A DNA stretch of 21,315 bases from Chitinophagaceae bacterium (GTDB lineage Bacteria; Bacteroidota; Bacteroidia; Chitinophagales; Chitinophagaceae): NCBI GenBank assembly GCA_016721085.1, contig JADKJI010000042.1:1-21315 (forward strand). Direction: 5' to 3'. Below the pieces are notes generated by a model. That model ran no database searches, was not told where the DNA came from, and saw only the letters and a program-made list of their open reading frames with translations. This document shows, piece by piece, positions 7,727-15,547 of this stretch; the stretch's first letter is position 1, and each line of letters opens with the position of its first letter. Position numbers and translations under genes: made by a program.

Positions 7727-8136
7727 AGATGGTAATTACTTGTCAATGGCGCAAGCGTCCGCTTGTGCCTTGCCCGTTCAAGCGTCCGCTTGCTTAGGCC
7801 ACTTACCAACAAATAAATTGCAAACTATCTATTTCATCAGCGGACGCTGGAGCTAATATGGTCCAAGCGGACGCTTGAACCATTTGGGGAACATTATAAT
7901 TAATCGCAACTAGCTTAATCCATTGAGTGACTGATGGCAACTAGTTGTCAATGGCGCAAGCGTCCGCTTGTGCCTTGCTCGTTCAAGCGTCCGCTTGCCT
8001 AGACCACTTATCAACAAATAAATTGCAAACTATCTATTTCATCAGCGGACGCTGGAGCAACTATGGTCCAAGCGGACGCTTGAGCCATTTGGGTAACATC
8101 ATAATTAACTGTAACAACCTTGATGCATTGAGGGGC
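7727..8136 (+). repeat. Two tandem 205-bp REP-type repeats (multi-hairpin)
   Basis: Copies at 7727-7931 and 7932-8136 are nearly identical apart from scattered substitutions. Each contains two CAAGCGTCCGCTTG palindromes (7752-7765 and 7779-7792; 7957-7970 and 7984-7997), a CAGCGGACGCTG hairpin, the tetranucleotide GGAG, and the 26-bp core palindrome (7858-7883; 8063-8088). They end in ATTGAG(T/G)G. The array lies between the dead RAYT and the stop of the gene at 8181. Confidence 0.88.
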
Positions 8137-8180
8137 AACCTTCTTATTATTGAAGCATCCAAAACTAAATACTATTCTCC

Positions 8181-9296
8181 CTAAAATTTCCTCTCAAACC
8201 TACTGCCATTAAATATATATACTCCACTGGGGTCTGCACCCCCGAACCATAATTCCCCTTGCTTGCTTTTATATATAAGCCAGATATGGTTACTTTCAAG
8301 TCCATCCTCTTTTGTATAGTTTTTTAAGGAACTACCGTCATATCTCCATACGCCAGATTCGATTGTCCCGAACCAAATATTCCCTGACTTATCCTCTCCG
8401 ATGGAGAAAACACGCTCAAGGGAATTCCCTTTGGTGTCTCCCTTTTTTAATTTTTGTTCTGTGGTGAAATCGATCGTTTCCTTTCCATCGTACTTAAAAA
8501 CACCGATTCCATTATTACCTATCCACAGATTCCCTTTGCTGTCCTCAAGTATACTTCGGATATGGAGACTTCTTTTTTCTTTTGTCAAGTCCAGAGATTC
8601 ATTATCTATTATTTTGAACCCTTTGCCATTATATCCTATTACAGCATTATAGGTGCCAATCCAAACCATTCCATTCTTACCTTTCACAAAAGGCGTTGAA
8701 ATAGAATATGAAAAATTATTCTCTGGCTTTACTGTAACAGGAAATGCCCGATACGACATTTTAAGTCCGTCATATTGATATACTCCCGGAGACCCTTCCA
8801 ATTTGTTATACCCTACAGTTTCATCAGTCTTAAACCAAAGATCACCACCAGTTAGTTTCCATTGATTTTTTGAACTAAAGTCTCGTGCTTCGTAAACCGC
8901 CATTTTTTGCCCATCATAATAACTTATTCCTATCCCGCATTCAAACCAAATCAAGCCCTTTTTATCTTCATAGATACTTCTCACCTGATTGTCACTCATT
9001 CCATTTTCTTTTGTGAAATAACGGAGCTCACCATCATGAAGCAAACAAACACCTTCGTTGTAACTACCAAACCAGATATTGCCTTTACTATCCTCTAAAA
9101 CAGAACGAACTCCGTTGCTGTAATTTAATCTTATAGCGCCGGCCTTTCTTTCATTGGATTGAACCTTATTTTCATTATTTGATTGCCCTTGTGAATTACA
9201 AGAGAAGGTTACAACCAACAATATCATAGCGCAAAACTTAAATATATTTTGCCAACCTGATTTTCTCAGCAAACTCCAAAGTATATTAACTCCCAT
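8181..9296 (-). CDS. Lipoprotein with two-component-regulator-type beta-propeller repeats
   Basis: 371 residues. A hydrophobic stretch (MILLVVTFSC) ends in a lipobox with Cys33; the internal ATG at codon 24 would give a shorter signal, so the true start is uncertain. The mature protein has about six Reg_prop repeats of the form V-R-S-I-x-E-D-x-x-G-x-I-W-F-G, for example VRSVLEDSKGNIWFGSY, VRSIYEDKKGLIWF, IRSILEDSKGNLWIGN and VFSIGEDKSGNIWFGT, each followed by a G-V-x-x-Y-D-G strand. These blades normally form the periplasmic sensor of hybrid two-component systems that detect glycans. Here there is no transmembrane-histidine kinase part: the ORF ends after the last blade. It is therefore a stand-alone propeller, probably anchored to a membrane by lipid and of unknown ligand. 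An 85-bp gap separates it from the VOC gene upstream. Confidence 0.85.
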   Translation of the reverse strand: MGVNILWSLLRKSGWQNIFKFCAMILLVVTFSCNSQGQSNNENKVQSNERKAGAIRLNYSNGVRSVLEDSKGNIWFGSYNEGVCLLHDGELRYFTKENGMSDNQVRSIYEDKKGLIWFECGIGISYYDGQKMAVYEARDFSSKNQWKLTGGDLWFKTDETVGYNKLEGSPGVYQYDGLKMSYRAFPVTVKPENNFSYSISTPFVKGKNGMVWIGTYNAVIGYNGKGFKIIDNESLDLTKEKRSLHIRSILEDSKGNLWIGNNGIGVFKYDGKETIDFTTEQKLKKGDTKGNSLERVFSIGEDKSGNIWFGTIESGVWRYDGSSLKNYTKEDGLESNHIWLIYKSKQGELWFGGADPSGVYIFNGSRFERKF

Positions 9297-9381
9297 AAAG
9301 ACAAAGATTGAGTAAATGAAAAATACTACCAGGAAAATTCAAGATTCGCAAATTCCTAAATCTGTAAAAAGTAAATGCAGC

Positions 9382-9798
9382 TTAGAATTTTCCAGTAACC
9401 TGCTTGAACTTCTCAATATCCAAATAGATGATGCCCCAATTATGCCCATCCAAATCTTCGATATTCCTTATTTGCATAAACCCTTCATCAATCATCGGCG
9501 TCAATTCCCTGCCTCCTGCTTTCACTCCGTTCTCAATTAATTCATTTACTTTATCAAGGCTTTCTACAGGGAGCGTAAACGTAGCTGTAGCATTTGTCTT
9601 CGTATCAGGAAGATGCTTCTTATTGCCCGATTTGAACATTTCGGCTGTCTGTAACATGACATGAATCTGATTACCCCACATCAAGCATTTCTGGTCATCG
9701 AAAGTAAACAAGGGATTGGCAGTAAATCCTAATTGTTGGTAGAAGGCCATTGATGCTTCTACGTCTTTTACAGGTAAATTTATAAATATCTGTTTCAT
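9382..9798 (-). CDS. VOC-superfamily protein (glyoxalase/extradiol dioxygenase-like)
   Basis: 138 residues, a single vicinal-oxygen-chelate module. The first half MKQIFINLPVKDVEASMAFYQQLGF is the standard opening strand and helix. The second half has ATFTLPVESLDKVNELIENGVKAGG and ends with IRNIEDLDGHNWGIIYLD, the usual 'F.DPDGH.WEI' strand with DGH as a probable metal-site histidine. Such proteins include glyoxalases, fosfomycin or bleomycin resistance proteins and many uncharacterised members; this version (MWGNQIHVML, then MFKSGNKKHLPD) is the common 'lactoylglutathione lyase-like' type in Bacteroidota. The substrate is unknown. The frame is intact. The 470 bp upstream of its start is filled with repeats. 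Confidence 0.88.
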   Translation of the reverse strand: MKQIFINLPVKDVEASMAFYQQLGFTANPLFTFDDQKCLMWGNQIHVMLQTAEMFKSGNKKHLPDTKTNATATFTLPVESLDKVNELIENGVKAGGRELTPMIDEGFMQIRNIEDLDGHNWGIIYLDIEKFKQVTGKF

Positions 9799-9891
9799 TG
9801 GCTTATTGTAATTCAGTTGGCTTTCATTTAAATATATGCAATAATTGAGAAAATTAGCATTATCCTGAAGATGCTGGGGCGATTGAAGGAT

Positions 9892-10147
9892 AAATACATT
9901 TTACCCCAGAAACGCGACCAATACAGGACCTTGATATCAAAGGATAATAGGGATGCACAGGATGGAGGTGTTTCTTCGAAACACTTTTTTGTCTTGAACA
10001 GGATTAAAGGATTTAAGGAAATACAGGATTAACAGCCAATACAAACTGGGATTGATGTGATTTATATGATTAACTGTGATTTTATATTAAACAGCCAATA
10101 CAAGACCAAGATGTGAAAGGATAGCAGTGATGCACAGTATGGGGTTT
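9892..10147 (+). repeat. Remnants of the CGCAGAGACGC repeat family
   Basis: 9892-9970 starts AAATACATTTTACC, then jumps directly from CAGAAACGC to GCGACCAATACAGGACC and the tail GGATGCACAGGATGG, so the hairpin core is deleted. 10095-10147 is a tail-only copy (CCAATACAAGACC ... GATGCACAGTATGGGG). Between them, about 10001-10034, are degenerate AGGATT(A/T)-type words, and CAGCCAATACAA occurs twice. Confidence 0.7.
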
Positions 10148-10184
10148 GCCTGCTGAAATGCAAGTCTTAGCATACCTCACTTAA

Positions 10185-10262
10185 TTCGGAGACCGTCGCA
10201 GTGTCTCCCGCACTGCATCTCACACTGTTTTGAAGTAAGAAGGGGACACTGAGAGACCTCAG
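10185..10262. repeat. Imperfect inverted repeat in the VOC upstream region
   Basis: CAGTGTCTCC at 10199-10208 pairs with GGGGACACTG at 10242-10251 with one mismatch; additional CACTG and GAGACC words flank it. It is unlike the two main repeat families here, and its function is unknown. Confidence 0.45.
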
Positions 10263-10270
10263 ATGACAGC

Positions 10271-10383
10271 TTCTCGCATATTCCAAGAATTAGGATGGTA
10301 AGAATTTTACAACAGACCTTGGAGAAGCCATGGTCCAAGCGGAGGCTTAAGCCGTTTGGGAGGCAACATTGCGCAATTGAGGG
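10271..10383 (+). repeat. REP-type interspersed element, copy 2
   Basis: TTCTCGCATATTCCA box at 10271, GGAG at 10321, core palindrome starting at 10330 (59 bp after the box), then tail GGCAACATTGCGCAATTGAGGG. It ends 32 bp from the stop codon of the minus-strand gene at 10415. Confidence 0.82.
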
Positions 10384-10414
10384 AATAAAAGATATCCATC
10401 CCTTAAAAATAATT

Positions 10415-11173
10415 TTATCTGTGACCCAGATTAAGCTCCTTCATTTCAAAATAGCACTTCTCACAAACAATTTTTATATCTGCGAATGCCATCGAATTAT
10501 CGTTCCATTCTCCTTCAGATTGCCTAACAGTTTCACATTCATCACACCCAGCCTGAAAATCATCATCCTCAAACAATTCCATGTCTTCATAAGACTCGAA
10601 ACTTTCTTCAAATCCAACTTTAGTGGTATGATTGAGATGTCGGCAAACAAAAGCTATTCTTCTAAAGTCGTGTAAACCACATTGAACATACTTATCATTA
10701 ATCCTTTTCGCTTTATCGTTGTCAACCACTTCAGTTAGTACGAAAAACAATTGAAGATGTTCGTCATTTACCGGCCTATAAACACCCATTCCTTTTGCTA
10801 GTTTAGCCGCAATTGCCAGAAATTCCCAGGCCTCAAATTCATTACTTTCAAAATAGCCAGTCGTAAGTTTCTCAAAGTACGATTGCTGCCCAAATTCTCT
10901 AACAACCCTTACCTGGCTTTTTACATTTTCAAGAGTTGTATCATTGTCCCATGACCATTTCCATGTGTTTGATTTTTGAGAGAAACTGCCAATATTAAAG
11001 TATTTGAAATTCAATTCCTGGTCACCTGTGGAAAAAGTTAATAATCCTGTTGATTGGTTATAAAACCAGTTATCGTAACTATCGATATCGTAATCTTTCT
11101 GAAATTTCTCTTGTAAAGCCTTTAGATCTTCAATACAAGATTCAGCAAAACTATTGTACTCTATAGTTTCCAT
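10415..11173 (-). CDS. DUF6882-like protein with C-terminal CxxC zinc-ribbon-like segment
   Basis: I choose the ATG at 11171-11173 (METIEYNSFAES), giving 252 residues; an upstream ATG at 11239 would add 22 residues and overlap the preceding gene. Residues 1-150 or so match DUF6882: WFYNQSTGLLTF, then NTWKWSWDND (Trp71, 73, 75), then the EAWEFLAIAAKLAKGMGVYR helix and LQLFFVLTEV. The C-terminal segment has FVCRHLNHTTKVGF, followed by two Cys pairs (C210-x2-C213 and C237-x2-C240) that look like a zinc ribbon; this 'VCxHL...CxxC...W...CxxCY' pattern is a recurring uncharacterised module, here fused to DUF6882. The protein is probably cytosolic; its function is unknown. It starts 34 bp after the stop of the membrane protein at 11208, so the two are probably one transcript. 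Confidence 0.75.
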   Translation of the reverse strand: METIEYNSFAESCIEDLKALQEKFQKDYDIDSYDNWFYNQSTGLLTFSTGDQELNFKYFNIGSFSQKSNTWKWSWDNDTTLENVKSQVRVVREFGQQSYFEKLTTGYFESNEFEAWEFLAIAAKLAKGMGVYRPVNDEHLQLFFVLTEVVDNDKAKRINDKYVQCGLHDFRRIAFVCRHLNHTTKVGFEESFESYEDMELFEDDDFQAGCDECETVRQSEGEWNDNSMAFADIKIVCEKCYFEMKELNLGHR

Positions 11174-11207
11174 TATAGTGTTGGTTATGTCACTTAAATA
11201 TATTGTC

Positions 11208-11954
11208 TCACTGAGCACGATTTGTTTGCATATCCACAAGCCCTGTCAACTTAAATATTACAAAGGCAATAATAGCCGCCAAAACAAATAAACCCCACCA
11301 GGCATTTCGTTTAGTTTTGTCGTCTACATTTTTGCTACCACGAATTTTGATAAAACTCCAAATCATAAAAGTAACCACAGCAATTCCTGTCAAAGCAATG
11401 ATTATCTTATTTTGTACAGTGTAAACACAAATCATTAATCCAACTACAATATATCCTGTCAAACCCTGATACTTCGTTATAAATGAAACATTATGTTGCT
11501 CAACAATAGGTTGTATTTGCTGCAAAGCTGTTTCTAGTTGAAAGTAATTGTCAATTTGAAGAGGAACAACAATTATATCAGCCGGATCTTTTCCTTTGAT
11601 AGCGAAACACCCATTCTTGTGCTTTGTAATTTCCTTAATTTCATTGAAGTAAATAGAGATAGTCGCAGTATTGAGCTGCTCCCTGGTTATAAGATTATTG
11701 GTAATTGTCAAAGTGAAACTTTCAAATAAAGCCTTTTGTCTTTTTAATCCACTAAATAATCCAAATCCCATTGATGCTGCTATGATTGGAATAACTATTG
11801 GTAAAACATTTACGTCATCTTCTTTTTGACTAGTGTTTACGAAGCTTATTATAATTCCCGCAGCTCCTGCCAATAAGAGTATGGGTATGGCGCGCAAAAG
11901 TACCTTTTTCCTTATCTCGTTAAATCCGTCCTTTTTGATTTTGAAAACCTGCAT
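11208..11954 (-). CDS. Five-helix membrane protein with a PH/YcxB-like cytosolic domain
   Basis: 248 residues from MQVFKIKKDGF. Predicted membrane segments lie at about 19-38, 50-69, 165-181, 184-203 and 219-239. The loop between helices 2 and 3 (about 73-155) has the strand pattern FTLTITNNLITREQL then ISIYFNEIKEI and GCFAIKG, as in YcxB/bPH-type domains that follow two helices. I do not recognise a named family beyond that. It is the upstream partner of the DUF6882-like gene. There is nothing catalytic in view; a scaffold or immunity-like role would be speculation. Confidence 0.72.
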   Translation of the reverse strand: MQVFKIKKDGFNEIRKKVLLRAIPILLLAGAAGIIISFVNTSQKEDDVNVLPIVIPIIAASMGFGLFSGLKRQKALFESFTLTITNNLITREQLNTATISIYFNEIKEITKHKNGCFAIKGKDPADIIVVPLQIDNYFQLETALQQIQPIVEQHNVSFITKYQGLTGYIVVGLMICVYTVQNKIIIALTGIAVVTFMIWSFIKIRGSKNVDDKTKRNAWWGLFVLAAIIAFVIFKLTGLVDMQTNRAQ

Positions 11955-12021
11955 AGTCTCTTTAAATTATGAGGAGTCATTTGTATTTACTCTACCGGTT
12001 AAAGTTACTCGATTACCTGCC

Positions 12022-12047
12022 ATGGCCCAAGCGGAAGCTTGAACCAT
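12022..12047 (+). repeat. REP core palindrome, solitary copy
   Basis: Arms ATGGCCCAAGC and GCTTGAACCAT, followed by TTGGGG. It is a core-only copy, with no TTTTCGCATATACCA box 58 bp upstream, and lies 38 bp beyond the stop codon of the DUF4272 gene at 12086. Confidence 0.7.
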
Positions 12048-12085
12048 TTGGGGTTCATACAAGTATATTAGTGATTGTTCCGCTA

Positions 12086-12565
12086 TTACGTGTCCGTTTG
12101 AATATCATCCCAATCATCATTATAATAGGTAACCCAATTGATGGCATAATGCCATTCTTGCAGAATTTCGATGTCAATATCGCCTGGAATATCCTGATTT
12201 CTCAGATTAGCATCCCTGGCGGCCCAATGTAACCTATAAATAAGGTCTAATTTATCGAGAATTTCAGGTTTGGATCTAACAGTTGCATTTTGAATATAAT
12301 CCTGGGTGGGTTCAAAAGGACCTGGCAGTAAATCGAACATTTCGCCAATATTACAATGTTCAATGGGTAAGTCTAAAAGGTCAATTTTATTGATGGCCCA
12401 AAGAAGTAAATAAATGTTTTCAGATTGCCAGGAGATTTTTATTTTATCTTTCTCAGTTAGTCTTCTTTTTGATAGTAATTCTTTCTCGTAATCCGAAACC
12501 GAATCCCAAAGTGATTCAGCCTGTAAAATAGCTTCTGTTTTTTCTTTACGCTCAAGAGCTGTCAT
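12086..12565 (-). CDS. DUF4272 domain protein (short, C-terminal part of the family)
   Basis: 159 residues. DUF4272 landmarks are clear: LWDSVSDYEKELL, then ISWQSENIYLLLWAINKID, PEILDKLDLIYRLHWAARDA, and a C-terminus EWHYAINWVTYYNDDWDDIQTDT, which is the standard 'ALNW...WD.V.TDT' ending. Full-length members as I recall them have about 50-80 further residues at the N-terminus, including a helix before 'EGLWDAVS'. Here the first ATG gives MTALERKEKTEAILQAESLWD, and an in-frame TGA lies three codons upstream, so either this is a short natural form or the N-terminus was lost at the repeat-rich boundary near 12600. The protein is probably cytosolic; function unknown. It is monocistronic in appearance. 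Confidence 0.82.
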   Translation of the reverse strand: MTALERKEKTEAILQAESLWDSVSDYEKELLSKRRLTEKDKIKISWQSENIYLLLWAINKIDLLDLPIEHCNIGEMFDLLPGPFEPTQDYIQNATVRSKPEILDKLDLIYRLHWAARDANLRNQDIPGDIDIEILQEWHYAINWVTYYNDDWDDIQTDT

Positions 12566-12651
12566 ATGATTTCAGTTAAATTAACCAGCGAGTAGCAAAT
12601 AAATAAGGTAACGGCTTAAGTTATCAAAACACCTGGCATGATTAGAGGGAC

Positions 12652-12733
12652 AAATACATTTTACCGCCGAGACGCAGAGATGCGGTGCTTTCCTCTGCGT
12701 CTCGGCGTCTCGGCGGTTATTGCATTACTTAGC
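12652..12733 (+). repeat. CGCAGAGACGC hairpin repeat, divergent subfamily copy
   Basis: AAATACATTTTACCGCCGAGACGC ends the left side (12652-12675), and the right arm finishes GCGTCTCGGCGGTTATTGCATT. Compared with the other copies, CAGAG has become CCGAG in the left arm and CTCTG has become CTCGG in the right arm, so pairing is kept. The TCGCTTCGCGA second hairpin is not recognisable downstream. Confidence 0.8.
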
Positions 12734-12766
12734 GAAGGCGCATTATCTCGCTACGAAAAAAAAAGC

Positions 12767-12910
12767 TTATTGCTTGTTCTTACGATACCCTTTTGCAAAA
12801 GCTCGTATGGCAACATATATTAAAACAGCTGGCACAAGAATACTAAAGAGGATCAACATCTCCTGACCCCCGATAGTACAAGGCAAGAACGTGTTTAATA
12901 TGAAATTCAT
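12767..12910 (-). CDS. Small single-pass membrane protein (47 residues)
   Basis: The ATG at 12908-12910 opens MNFILNTFLPCTIGGQEMLI, continues with a hydrophobic helix (about residues 18-36) and ends in a basic tail AFAKGYRKNKQ; the stop is at 12767-12769. The layout (short N-terminus, 'IGGQE', one helix, basic amphipathic tail) resembles small TatA-like or other short membrane proteins of Bacteroidota, but it lacks the Phe-Gly hinge of a true TatA. Stop codon and charge pattern favour a real gene over chance. A run of nine T on the minus strand (A at 12756-12764) starts 2 bp after the stop and could act as a terminator tail. It sits alone between two repeats. The function is unknown. Confidence 0.6.
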   Translation of the reverse strand: MNFILNTFLPCTIGGQEMLILFSILVPAVLIYVAIRAFAKGYRKNKQ

Positions 12911-12995
12911 AAACAAGGTTTTAGAAAGAAATGATATATTTCTAAGGTACTAATATTTCCAAATAACCTTTCAAATAATTTCCATTAAATGGCAT

Positions 12996-13107
12996 TTTTC
13001 GCATATACCAGGAATTGGAGAAGCAAGAATGTACCGTAAACGCTATAGTAACTATGGTCCACCCGGATGCCAGAACCATGTAAGATGCAACATTGCCCGA
13101 TTGAGGG
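12996..13107 (+). repeat. REP-type interspersed element, copy 3
   Basis: TTTTCGCATATACCA box at 12996; core at 13054-13079, 58 bp later but with a degenerate palindrome (ATGGTCCACCCGG ... AGAACCAT); tail GATGCAACATTGCCCGATTGAGGG. It ends 12 bp from the stop codon of the gene at 13120. Confidence 0.8.
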
Positions 13108-13119
13108 AATGCTGATGCT

Positions 13120-13810
13120 TCATTTTGTCTCACAAGTGAAGCTCATCTCCACTTTTACAAAATTGGTGTCTAGCTTTTCTCCATAACGATTTTCAAAATA
13201 TTCGTTACTTGTTATAATTACATAACCTGTTAGTTGTTGCCCAATTTTATAAGTTGGCTTCTTGTCAAGCTGCAAATATTGCAATTTACTATCTACGCTA
13301 ATTTCTCCCGTGAATTCAGAATTCTTATTTAGCTTATATGGCTTTACGTCATCTGCATATTCATAAAACGAAGATCGAAATTGGTCATTGTAAACTTTAA
13401 TAGAAATTGCAGCACCTCCAAAAAAACCTACTCCAGAATATATAATTATAGTGTCTTTATTCATTTCACATTTACAAAAAGTAGATATTCCATCTTTTTC
13501 GTCTTTGTCTTTAATAGTTTCTATTCCATTAGACACCTCAGTAAGGAGAATTCGACTTCTGTTGCCCCTGAAATCAGTTTTTTGATTACATTTTTAACTT
13601 ATACTCTTTGTTTAAGCTATCCAATCTTTTACCAAGAACACCAAACATACTGTCAAGTGACTTTTCGGTTTTGTTAAGGGTCAAAAAGTCATTTATACCT
13701 GGTATACTCCCGGTACTAAATTCAGTGTTGTATGTATTCTCGTTGACAACCTTAGATTGACAAGATGCGAAAAGAATAAAAACGATTGCTATGAAAATGA
13801 TTTGCTTCAT
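13120..13810 (-). pseudogene. Lipoprotein of unknown function, split by one frameshift
   Basis: The 5' part starts at the ATG 13808-13810: MKQIIFIAIVFILFASCQSK has a lipobox with Cys17, and this frame stops at 13586. The 3' part (ending at 13120) has no ATG near its start; its first candidate is GTG at 13534-13536, yet its frame stays open upstream to 13594 with natural-looking sequence (KTDFRGNRSRILLTEV). Removing one A from the AAAAA run (T at 13591-13595 on the plus strand) joins them into a 229-residue lipoprotein: NKEYKL, then CNQKTDFRG, then TFCKCEMNKDTIIIYSGVGFFGG and a C-terminal EMSFTCETK. No domain recognised. An alternative is two separate genes, a 74-residue lipoprotein and a GTG-initiated protein of 138 residues, but the frame continuity argues against it. 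Confidence 0.62.
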
Positions 13811-13903
13811 TGAATTAATGCCAACAACTAAATTTAAATCATGCCCTGTTCCTATTAAAAAAGAACAACATCTTGCGAATGAGATGTATGCAATTTCTTG
13901 CAC

Positions 13904-14329
13904 TTAATCTGGCTCTTCTATCCTCAAAATTTCAAGTGTATTATCAAACAATCTGTATAGTATCACTTTGTTAGACTTATGACTACCAATCTTAAATGCT
14001 AGTGGATCTTTAGGAATATTTGCCTTCCCTCCATACTTACGAAGACTATCAGTCCTGTATTCATTAGTAATTATACTAAAATAAACGGAGTCGGCATCAC
14101 TAGACCAGGTGCCTTTAATAATATTGCCACAGGTAGAATATTCGAAACTAGAATCTCTATTCAATGTAATCTCAGACCCCACTATATAAGATTTGAAACC
14201 TGATAGCGGACTGAATACTTTCTGAAGATTAGTTTTGGGACTAATAATATAATGACCCACCAACTTTTGCTGTGCAAAACAGGCTTCACAAATTAAGAAG
14301 AAGACAAAAAGCAATGATATTTTGACCAT
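13904..14329 (-). CDS. Small secreted protein, lipocalin-like strand pattern, function unknown
   Basis: I choose the ATG at 14327-14329, giving 141 residues with a signal peptide MVKISLLFVFFLICEACFAQ; the open frame extends to 14581 but that part covers a REP element and is not protein-like. The mature part alternates short strands: LVGHYIIS, YIVGSEITLNRDSSFEYSTC, IIKGTWSSDADSVYFSI, and VILYRLFDNTLEILRI. The 'L..D.SF.Y...G.I..G.W...D..' motif is common in small periplasmic proteins of Bacteroidota with lipocalin- or NlpE-like folds. No catalytic motif is seen. It lies 93 bp upstream of the broken lipoprotein gene on the same strand. Confidence 0.68.
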   Translation of the reverse strand: MVKISLLFVFFLICEACFAQQKLVGHYIISPKTNLQKVFSPLSGFKSYIVGSEITLNRDSSFEYSTCGNIIKGTWSSDADSVYFSIITNEYRTDSLRKYGGKANIPKDPLAFKIGSHKSNKVILYRLFDNTLEILRIEEPD

Positions 14330-14449
14330 AGGAATAGAATTGCATGTTCTTTCTAAATGTAAGCCAATTCCCATACCTGGTAAAAGGTCTATCCTAGAAA
14401 ACCTATAAAATTGTGTTATAAAATTAAATATTTTCGTTTTAGCAACACG

Positions 14450-14562
14450 TATTCGCATACACGAACAAATGTGGCAGAAGGTTTTTGGAGTGGAATCTGG
14501 AAAGGCACAGGTCTGAGCGGACGCTGGAACTATTTGGGAGGCAGCTATGCGCCTTTGAGGGG
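14450..14562 (+). repeat. REP-type interspersed element, copy 4 (diverged)
   Basis: TATTCGCATACACGA box at 14450, core at 14508-14533 (58 bp later; AGCGGACGCTGGAACTAT), tail GGCAGCTATGCGCCTTTGAGGGG. It ends 5 bp before the stop codon of the PorP/SprF gene at 14568. The sequence is diverged but the spacing is unchanged. Confidence 0.7.
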
Positions 14563-14567
14563 TGATT

Positions 14568-15547
14568 TTATAAAATAACACGTAAAGAAAAAGAATACGA
14601 CTTTCGATGGTACATCTTATAACTGGTATTTGGAAGATTCAGGTCGTAAAAAAAGGAAACAAGGATATTTTTAAATGTTACTGCTACATTTGGTACGATG
14701 GCGTCACCTAGCCGCAAACCAATACCTCCTGTCACTTTATACTTAGAACTGTCACTAAAATTATGGGTATAAGTAGCTCCAATAAAATCTTCATGAACAC
14801 CATCGTGCCTGCTTAAATTTGCATATCCGCCAATTGAAGCAACTTCATTTAACCTAGTTGTATAACCTACCTGCAAACTGTTATTTGAACCAAGCCTCGC
14901 TGCTCTATTCCATTCTGTATAAGGATGATTAAAGTTCTTTGTTGATACACCAGCATACCATTGTGTATTTTCATCGGTATGAAAAACTGATATGCCAGCA
15001 CCGCTACTAAAGTACCCAAAGTTGTAACCAGACAGGAATGGGTCGGCAACTATTGCAGCCCCTAATGCGTCCTGTTTGTCAAATCCTTCTGGATAGTAAC
15101 CACCATATATGGTAGTTCCGACATTGTTAAAACTATAATTTGCATTAAAACCTGCAGAAATATAAGTGCCGTTACGATCGAGAGGAAGTGCATAAGATAG
15201 AGCCATTGAAGCATATGAAGCAGCCAGTGACCTATCTGTAGAGCTCGTTGATGATATAGCCACTGCAATATTGAAATAGCGGGTAAAATCGGCAACGTCT
15301 TGATTACTCAGTTCCAGAGGAATTTCAATGGCTATTACTCTTGACGAATACGAAATGATTTCTGGATAATTTACAGTACGAAAACCCACATATGTTTTTG
15401 TGGTCATGTCGGTTTTAAAGCTGGATTATATAATAAATTTAATTCCTGCAATGCTGGCATATGAATATCCTGTCCATATAGCAGCGAACTTGAGAGGGTA
15501 AAGGCAATGGTTATTAAAAAAACAACCGCTTTTTTTATTTGTTTCAA
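14568..15547 (-). pseudogene. PorP/SprF-family type IX secretion-associated outer-membrane protein, frameshifted
   Basis: The main frame (15407-14568, 279 codons) carries the beta-barrel body of PorP/SprF proteins (SLAASYASMALSYALPL, YISAGFNANYSFN, TQWYAGVSTKNFNHPY, VGYTTRLNEVASIGGYAN, YKVTGGIGLRLGDAIVPNV) but lacks a signal peptide. The missing start lies upstream in another frame: TTG at 15545-15547, then KQIKKAVVFLITIAFTLSSS, cleavage near YGQ, and the family's conserved opening DIHMPALQELNLLYNPAL. Adding one A to the AAAA run (T at 15413-15416) connects this to KTDMTTKTYVGFR and gives 326 residues, the usual family size. An in-frame TAA precedes the TTG, so TTG is the likely start, though a further error is possible. 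These proteins anchor or cooperate with T9SS-secreted gliding or adhesin proteins; no such partner is in this window. Confidence 0.8.

Noticed and set aside
7727..8136. CRISPR array
   Set aside because: There are only two long tandem copies, with no unique spacers between short identical repeats and no cas genes.
12767..12910. tatA
   Set aside because: The size and IGGQE start recall TatA, but the Phe-Gly hinge and the usual amphipathic helix are absent.
13586..13903. 31-codon N-terminal extension of the lipoprotein
   Set aside because: The internal ATG at 13808-13810 begins a standard lipoprotein signal with a lipobox; the extension would hide it.
13904..14581. Longer N-terminus for the secreted protein at 13904
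   Set aside because: The extra 84 codons cross a REP-type element and lack protein-like composition, while an internal ATG gives a good signal peptide.
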